Shown piece by piece: positions 37,375-41,251 of a stretch of DNA of 41,251 bases. The notes under the pieces were generated by a model. The model was not told the DNA's origin. It searched no databases and saw only the letters and a list, made by a program, of their open reading frames with translations. The translations under genes were made by a program, and so were the position numbers. Source of the DNA: Helicobacteraceae bacterium (lineage in GTDB: Bacteria > Campylobacterota > Campylobacteria > Campylobacterales > Sulfurimonadaceae); assembly GCA_013138865.1 (NCBI GenBank), contig WTBY01000043.1, forward strand, positions 1-41,251, given 5' to 3'. Position 1 is the stretch's first letter, and every line of letters starts with the position of its first letter.

Positions 37375-38290
37375 TATTTTCTAAAACAGCTTGCAGTTTT
37401 TTTATAGCCTCAGTTCGACTTGTATCATTCATTTTACTTAGGTTAATCTCTTTCCACTTTATAGATGGAAGTTCTTTAATATTTTTAAATGGTAAAAGAC
37501 TCCAATCTGCTTGACCTTTTTTAAAGCCGATTAGAAACTCTTTATGTGCTGGTGTAAGTTTTTTATTTACAGTTTCTATAAGTTCTTCTCTTGTTTGAAG
37601 TAGCACTTCTAGTTCAACGGGGACAGTTGTCATACCAACAAATTGTTCTTCATAAGTATGGCTAATATCTATACGATTAGGATTTAACAATTTTGAAATT
37701 GGCTGATTTCCACTTATAAGATATACGATAAAGACATCCATTAAGTTATCACTAATCCCCTCATTATCAAGCAGTCCTCTTATGTCATAAAAATCTCTTG
37801 GGTGTTGTCTATCAAGTGCCGCACACATTTTTCCAGCATATAAATCATCTATATGTACAACAGTTGTAGATACAAAACCAAATAGGTCTTGAACTTTTGT
37901 AGTATTTTGCATTAATATTGGTTCTCTTACTGTTCCTCTAGTAACGGGTGAAGCTTCTATTTTTATTCTAACACCTTTTCTTTCAACTTGAAGCTTTGAA
38001 AGTTTTCCATCACCTCTTTGATAGAGTTTATGAACTTTTGTAAATTTCATACTTGACTCAATAGTATTAGACATATCTTCAAATATTTTTGCAATATTTG
38101 ATAAGCTTTCATCTCTAGGCTCAATAGGAAGATACATAAGGTCAATATCTACCGATAATCTCGGCATATCTCTTACAAATAAGTTTATAGCAGTTCCACC
38201 TTTAAGTGCAAAATATTTATCCATTATTACATAGGGTAAGACTTCAACTAAAAGCTGTACTTGCTTGAAATATATACTATTTTGATTCAC
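37370..38290 (-). CDS. AbiEii/AbiGii-family nucleotidyltransferase toxin
   Basis: The start is set at GTG 38290, because AAAGGAC lies eight bases upstream and the coding overlap with the antitoxin gene is then 14 bp; an ATG-like opening at 38341 would add 17 residues with no Shine-Dalgarno. The 306-residue protein has the DNA polymerase-beta-like nucleotidyltransferase motif ALKGGTAINL (31-37) and SVDIDL (D48, D50). AbiEii toxins are nucleotidyltransferases that stop growth; a homologue modifies tRNA acceptor ends. With the adjacent AbiEi protein it forms a type IV toxin-antitoxin system giving abortive phage defence. Target here is unknown. Confidence 0.85.
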   Translation of the reverse strand: MNQNSIYFKQVQLLVEVLPYVIMDKYFALKGGTAINLFVRDMPRLSVDIDLMYLPIEPRDESLSNIAKIFEDMSNTIESSMKFTKVHKLYQRGDGKLSKLQVERKGVRIKIEASPVTRGTVREPILMQNTTKVQDLFGFVSTTVVHIDDLYAGKMCAALDRQHPRDFYDIRGLLDNEGISDNLMDVFIVYLISGNQPISKLLNPNRIDISHTYEEQFVGMTTVPVELEVLLQTREELIETVNKKLTPAHKEFLIGFKKGQADWSLLPFKNIKELPSIKWKEINLSKMNDTSRTEAIKKLQAVLENK

Positions 38291-39053
38291 TTGTGTAGTC
38301 CTTTGGTATGGTGATAAGATATTTTTTATTAAGTGTGCCACCTTTTACAATTTGCATTTTTCCAGTTCCCATATCAATATTATCTATCTCTATAAATTTA
38401 TTCCATGGATGGTTAAAATATTCCATAAAAAATACAAATAATCTTTTCACTTTTTTACTTTCACACTCCTGTAAAAGCTCATTAATGATATTTGGTCGTA
38501 ATGTAGTAAGTCCTTCAAATATTTCTGACACAAAGCCAAAACTTATTCCATCTTTTTCAACCAAATAAAGAAGCTCAAATATAGCTCTTTCTGGCGAAGA
38601 TACTTTTAAATCATAATCCTTGATGTTTGAGCTAAAACTTTTTAAACCTATTGAGTCATAGTATGGTTTTTTTTGTAGTACTAATTTATAATCTATGTTT
38701 AGATTTTTAAGCCAAGCAGGTAGGTTTTTTGTACCATAAAGAGTTATTTTGTTTTCATTTCCTATTGGTAAGTAATGTGCAAATCCTTGAAGCTCAAGTG
38801 CTTTTAACCCACCTATATGATATGATAGCTTTACAAATTGTTGGATACCAATTAGCAATCCTTCCCATGTAAAGCTTTGTGGATTTATTATATAAGCACT
38901 TTTACCTACCGTATGAAGCCATTCACTTTGTAGATACTTATACCGTAGTTGTCTTGATACACCATTCTGTTCAAGCCAAGAAGCTGATACAACAACTTCT
39001 TTTGGTAAGAGTTGATAAAGTTGTTTTAATTTTAAATCATTATGTAAACTCAT
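38277..39053 (-). CDS. AbiEi-type antitoxin/transcriptional repressor
   Basis: The 258-residue protein begins MSLHNDLKLKQLYQLL and has an N-terminal winged-helix-like DNA-binding region (about 5-60, SASWLEQNGVSRQLRYKYLQ) followed by the AbiEi C-terminal domain, including FVKLSYHIGGLKALELQG and SPERAIFELLYL. AbiEi neutralises the toxin and represses its own promoter. The ATG at 39053 is chosen over those at 39062 and 39089, since the promoter (39061-39089) would start transcription almost exactly at 39053, giving a leaderless mRNA. Two palindromes upstream fit autoregulation. Confidence 0.82.
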   Translation of the reverse strand: MSLHNDLKLKQLYQLLPKEVVVSASWLEQNGVSRQLRYKYLQSEWLHTVGKSAYIINPQSFTWEGLLIGIQQFVKLSYHIGGLKALELQGFAHYLPIGNENKITLYGTKNLPAWLKNLNIDYKLVLQKKPYYDSIGLKSFSSNIKDYDLKVSSPERAIFELLYLVEKDGISFGFVSEIFEGLTTLRPNIINELLQECESKKVKRLFVFFMEYFNHPWNKFIEIDNIDMGTGKMQIVKGGTLNKKYLITIPKDYTSESK

Positions 39054-39060
39054 AGTTGAC

Positions 39061-39089
39061 ATTATAGTATATATTGAAACAAATATCAA
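39061..39089 (-). promoter_or_regulatory. abiE promoter producing an apparently leaderless transcript
   Basis: On the minus strand TTGATA (39089-39084) and TATAAT (39066-39061) are separated by 17 bp. Transcription would begin around 39054, one or two bases before the abiEi ATG at 39053. No Shine-Dalgarno precedes that ATG. Confidence 0.6.
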
Positions 39090-39136
39090 TATATAGTTTC
39101 TTTTTAAGAATATATGTAAACTAACAGTTTACATAT
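39068..39136 (-). promoter_or_regulatory. Two perfect palindromes, likely AbiEi operators
   Basis: The first is TATATATTG-N10-CAATATATA (39068-39095) and covers the -35 box and spacer. The second is ATATGTAAACT-AAC-AGTTTACATAT (39112-39136), 17 bp further upstream. AbiEi of Streptococcus agalactiae represses its promoter through two inverted repeats, so a similar negative autoregulation is likely. The two palindromes differ in sequence, so binding to both is inference. Confidence 0.6.
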
Positions 39137-39167
39137 TAATAAATTTTACAAACTATATTACTAATCA

Positions 39168-39500
39168 TTATTTTTCAATAATCAATACTATACTTGCTAG
39201 AACTAAAAGAGATTGTGTAATCCCTAATTCTTGACTATAAAAGTTTAGCTTATTAACTACCATACTGGGTAGAGTAAATATCTGCTCTGTTATATTTTTG
39301 TAATTATCAGATTTGTATCCTATTCTCCCAAATTCATTTAACTCCTCTTGAAAAATATCAAGACTATACATAAGTGCATTTTCAATAATTTTTGATTGAG
39401 TTATTTTAATATTTTCAGTAAGTTTCATGAGTTGCATTATCTCCATTTCTAATATAATATTTTCAGGCAATGAGTAGCAGACTTTTTTATATATTTTCAT
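39168..39500 (-). CDS. Hypothetical protein, possibly tandem ribbon-helix-helix DNA-binding
   Basis: The start is placed at 39500 (MKIYKKVCYSLPENI), where GGAGA lies nine bases upstream; an earlier ATG at 39554 lacks one. The 110-residue protein repeats a strand-helix-helix pattern twice: KVCYSLPENIILEMEIMQL with ITQSKIIENALMYSL, then EQIFTLPSMVVNKLNFYSQ with ITQSLLVLASIVLII. Both repeats share -LP- after the strand and an ITQS helix start, as in CopG/Arc-type ribbon-helix-helix proteins. It may be a dimer-like monomeric regulator. This is pattern-based. Confidence 0.55.
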   Translation of the reverse strand: MKIYKKVCYSLPENIILEMEIMQLMKLTENIKITQSKIIENALMYSLDIFQEELNEFGRIGYKSDNYKNITEQIFTLPSMVVNKLNFYSQELGITQSLLVLASIVLIIEK

Positions 39501-39747
39501 TTTTAAATTCTCCAATATGTTGTTATCTATAATATTTATATTTGATGAAAACAACTATGTAGTTAAGTAATCAAGACACTAGCTCAGTCAAGCTATAAAC
39601 CTATATTTATAAGGGCTTAGAAAGTAATGTACATTGAGTCGCAAAATGTATATTTCCACCATTATGTTAGCTGTCAAATATCCTTACTCAGTATATGGTA
39701 AATCAAAATTTCCTTCCCTTCAAATTAAATTTCCTCTATAATTACTG

Positions 39748-40104
39748 ATGATAATCATATATTTAAATCCTAATCAATCACAGAAAAAATACAATGAGAA
39801 GCTGAATGAAATGCTAAATATAATTGAATTTTACCATTTTGGCGATATAACCGTAGTTACCGATAAGAGTCTCCATGTTATTCGAGATATAGTGAGTTTT
39901 TACAAGCCTTATCAATTTACAATTCACTCAGTACATGAATTTGACTCATCGCCAACAATGGTAAGCGAACTGATTTTGTACATGGTTAATAAGTTAGATA
40001 TAACTTTTACAAGCATAAATGACAAGCTTTATTTTGACCAAGATAATATTTTAGAGATATATCCAAAAGTATTTGAGCAGTTTAAAACACCTAAAGAGAG
40101 TTGA
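39748..40104 (+). CDS. Hypothetical protein, possibly a degenerate serine-recombinase-like domain
   Basis: The 118-residue protein is not confidently recognised. It has the strand/helix spacing of a resolvase N-terminal domain: IIIYLNPNQSQKKYNEKL where active enzymes have YxRVSTxxQ, and a late segment LDITFTSINDKLYFD like the GVxFxSLxExxD strand. The catalytic Ser and Arg would be missing. TATAAT lies five bases before the ATG and there is no Shine-Dalgarno, so it could be leaderless. It is convergent with the next gene, overlapping 14 bp. Confidence 0.45.
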   Translation: MIIIYLNPNQSQKKYNEKLNEMLNIIEFYHFGDITVVTDKSLHVIRDIVSFYKPYQFTIHSVHEFDSSPTMVSELILYMVNKLDITFTSINDKLYFDQDNILEIYPKVFEQFKTPKES

Positions 40105-41092
40105 TTTTCTCTATGAACTCGCTAAGTGTCTGTTGTATATCTCCGAGTGTTGGCTGATACTCATAAAAATTGTTTTTGGTAGCTTCTAAGTTATAAAGTT
40201 CTTTTGGTAATTTTGTATTATTAAGTTTGATATATTCATCAAGTCTAGACTTATTTCCTCTTTGTCCTATGTTGAAAATTCTAGTTTTTAATCTGTTTGT
40301 TTTTTGGTGGACTTTTTGAGCTAAAAATTTAATCTGAGTAGGCTCAAAAGTAAGTTCATGTACTTTATCAAATTTATTTACAAATTCCGTTCTTATCCAG
40401 TTGTTCCTATCTTGTAGTTCAAACTCATCGTACTCGTTTTCATCTGTAATATATTGATTCTTAAATTCAGTAACAATACTCTCTATATGCTCATTGATAA
40501 AATTTTCATTATAACCTTTAGATAAATATCTTTTAAATTTATTGTAGTGCTTGATTAGGCTTCTTTGTGAGCTTTTTAGCGATATATCTTTAACATTTCC
40601 ATTTTCAAAAAATGGGTTATAATCAATATTGTAATCACCAGCACTAATAAATCTGTTGATTTTCTCTAAGTGCTTTTGTTCTTGAATTTTAAATAGTATA
40701 TGAGTGTGGTTTTTATCCCTTATTTTAAAGGACTTATAGGCTGATAAAAGACTCGCACCAACATATTGTATATTATCCTCATTTTTCTCTATTATCTTTT
40801 TGATTTTCTTTACTAATATTTTATGTTTTTTGTTATCAGGGATAACAATATTTGTTGTGCCAATTCCACTAAGATTTATATAATCACTTTGCAGTTGCTC
40901 TCTTGGAGATACATGAAACCTACTTGTACTAGTCTTATATACAGAGCTAACTCTATCTTTTGCTAGTCCAAATAAATCGATATTAAAATCTAGCTGTCTG
41001 ATAATGTATGTGTAATTCTTAAATAAATTTTGCAGTATCTTTAGTTGTGCTTCACACTCATTAATTTGATTGAGTCCATATAGAGTTATCAT
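40091..41092 (-). CDS. Hypothetical protein of the island, possible replication/relaxase-like
   Basis: The 333-residue protein is basic, helical and Asn/Lys-rich, with no signal or membrane segment. The segment NHTHILFKIQ near residues 132-141 resembles the metal-binding HUH motif (two His around one residue, then hydrophobics) of rolling-circle Rep proteins and relaxases, but no clear catalytic Tyr motif was identified. AAGGGG lies close before the ATG. Its place between an IS and other island genes fits a mobile-element gene. The function is unknown. Confidence 0.5.
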   Translation of the reverse strand: MITLYGLNQINECEAQLKILQNLFKNYTYIIRQLDFNIDLFGLAKDRVSSVYKTSTSRFHVSPREQLQSDYINLSGIGTTNIVIPDNKKHKILVKKIKKIIEKNEDNIQYVGASLLSAYKSFKIRDKNHTHILFKIQEQKHLEKINRFISAGDYNIDYNPFFENGNVKDISLKSSQRSLIKHYNKFKRYLSKGYNENFINEHIESIVTEFKNQYITDENEYDEFELQDRNNWIRTEFVNKFDKVHELTFEPTQIKFLAQKVHQKTNRLKTRIFNIGQRGNKSRLDEYIKLNNTKLPKELYNLEATKNNFYEYQPTLGDIQQTLSEFIEKINSL

Positions 41093-41128
41093 ATCCCCTT
41101 GTAACCTACCTATGGAAGTCCCATGATT

Positions 41129-41251
41129 TGGAGTGGTAACATAAATTCATACTTAGAATTAACGCATTCTAAGTTAAAATAAAAATGAATAAGGGTTACA
41201 ATGAGAACAAGTAAATATAGTAAAGAGTTTAGGGATTCAACGGTGCAGTTG
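41129..41251 (+). mobile_element. Left end of an IS3-like insertion sequence, cut by the window edge
   Basis: The end begins TGGAGTGGTAAC. A perfect 9-bp hairpin (ACTTAGAAT...ATTCTAAGT, 41151-41174) follows, then AAGGG and the start of a transposase at 41201. The first 46 bases recur, inverted, at 35178-35223. Confidence 0.65.
41201..41251 (+). CDS. IS3-family transposase OrfA, N-terminal fragment at window edge
   Basis: The 17 codons visible read MRTSKYSKEFRDSTVQL, matching the start of IS3-type OrfA proteins (K/R-YS-EF-x-x-x-V-x-L), which continue into a helix-turn-helix. AAGGG lies five bases before the ATG. The rest lies beyond the window. Confidence 0.65.
   Translation, partial: MRTSKYSKEFRDSTVQL

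Noticed and set aside
38291-38341. Longer abiEii start at 38341
   Set aside because: No Shine-Dalgarno there; the GTG at 38290 has AAAGGAC at ideal spacing.
39641-39660. AATGTACATT-type palindromes in the gap 39555-39747
   Set aside because: A short palindrome in AT-rich sequence occurs by chance; there is no promoter pairing that supports an operator.
1-41251. CRISPR array, rRNA genes or a replication origin
   Set aside because: No regularly spaced repeats, rRNA-like stretches, dnaA or DnaA-box cluster were seen.

Overview
The window is AT-rich, tightly packed bacterial chromosome. Gene content points to a free-living chemolithotrophic Campylobacterota, most like Sulfurimonas: a cytoplasmic group 2-type [NiFe] hydrogenase with its small subunit fused to a flavoprotein, a multihaem cytochrome c, PflB-like and FliL flagellar genes, the order rpmH-rnpA-yidD-yidC-jag-mnmE-ruvX, and overlapping start/stop codons throughout. 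The genus is inferred from gene content, not proven.

Layout. 1-530: remnant of an EAL (c-di-GMP phosphodiesterase) gene. 611-4695: two-gene hydrogenase operon. 4682-9819 (minus strand): ribosomal protein L34, RNase P protein, membrane insertion, Jag and tRNA-modification operon, ending in ruvX. 10007-13223: a hypothetical protein, a tetrahaem cytochrome c and a WD40 protein. 13245-15773: clpB with an HspR-type promoter. 15960-19299: PflB-like protein, fliL, acpS. 19312-22376: thiS, a helicase-like relic, cmoB, a hotdog thioesterase and an MBL hydrolase. 22580-26767: a 1395-residue subtilase lipoprotein. 26815-33758: proA, ABC ATPase, ctpA-type protease, purC-purS-purQ, an SH3 membrane protein, plsC and crcB/fluC. 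33762-34442: a Fic-fold protein with a ruined active site.

From about 34.4 kb the sequence becomes accessory. It holds a bacterial SET-domain protein, a short insertion-sequence end, a truncated AAA/DUF4143 ATPase pseudogene, the 3' half of a tRNA-Leu(GAG) and, next to it, a tyrosine integrase. These are followed by an AbiE-type (type IV) toxin-antitoxin/abortive-infection pair, three unassigned genes and the start of an IS3-like element. The tRNA fragment plus integrase mark the left end of an integrative island that runs off the right edge. The motif GATCG/CGATC, very common in the core genes, was not found by eye in this last part.

Most notable observations: an intact rnpA frame with no ATG/GTG/TTG start codon; a 48-nt perfect three-way-junction inverted repeat between convergent genes; an HspR/HAIR-like double operator on the clpB promoter; two perfect palindromes on an apparently leaderless abiE promoter; an oppositely oriented pair of IS ends flanking the island edge; and a Fic pseudoenzyme beside a SET-domain gene.
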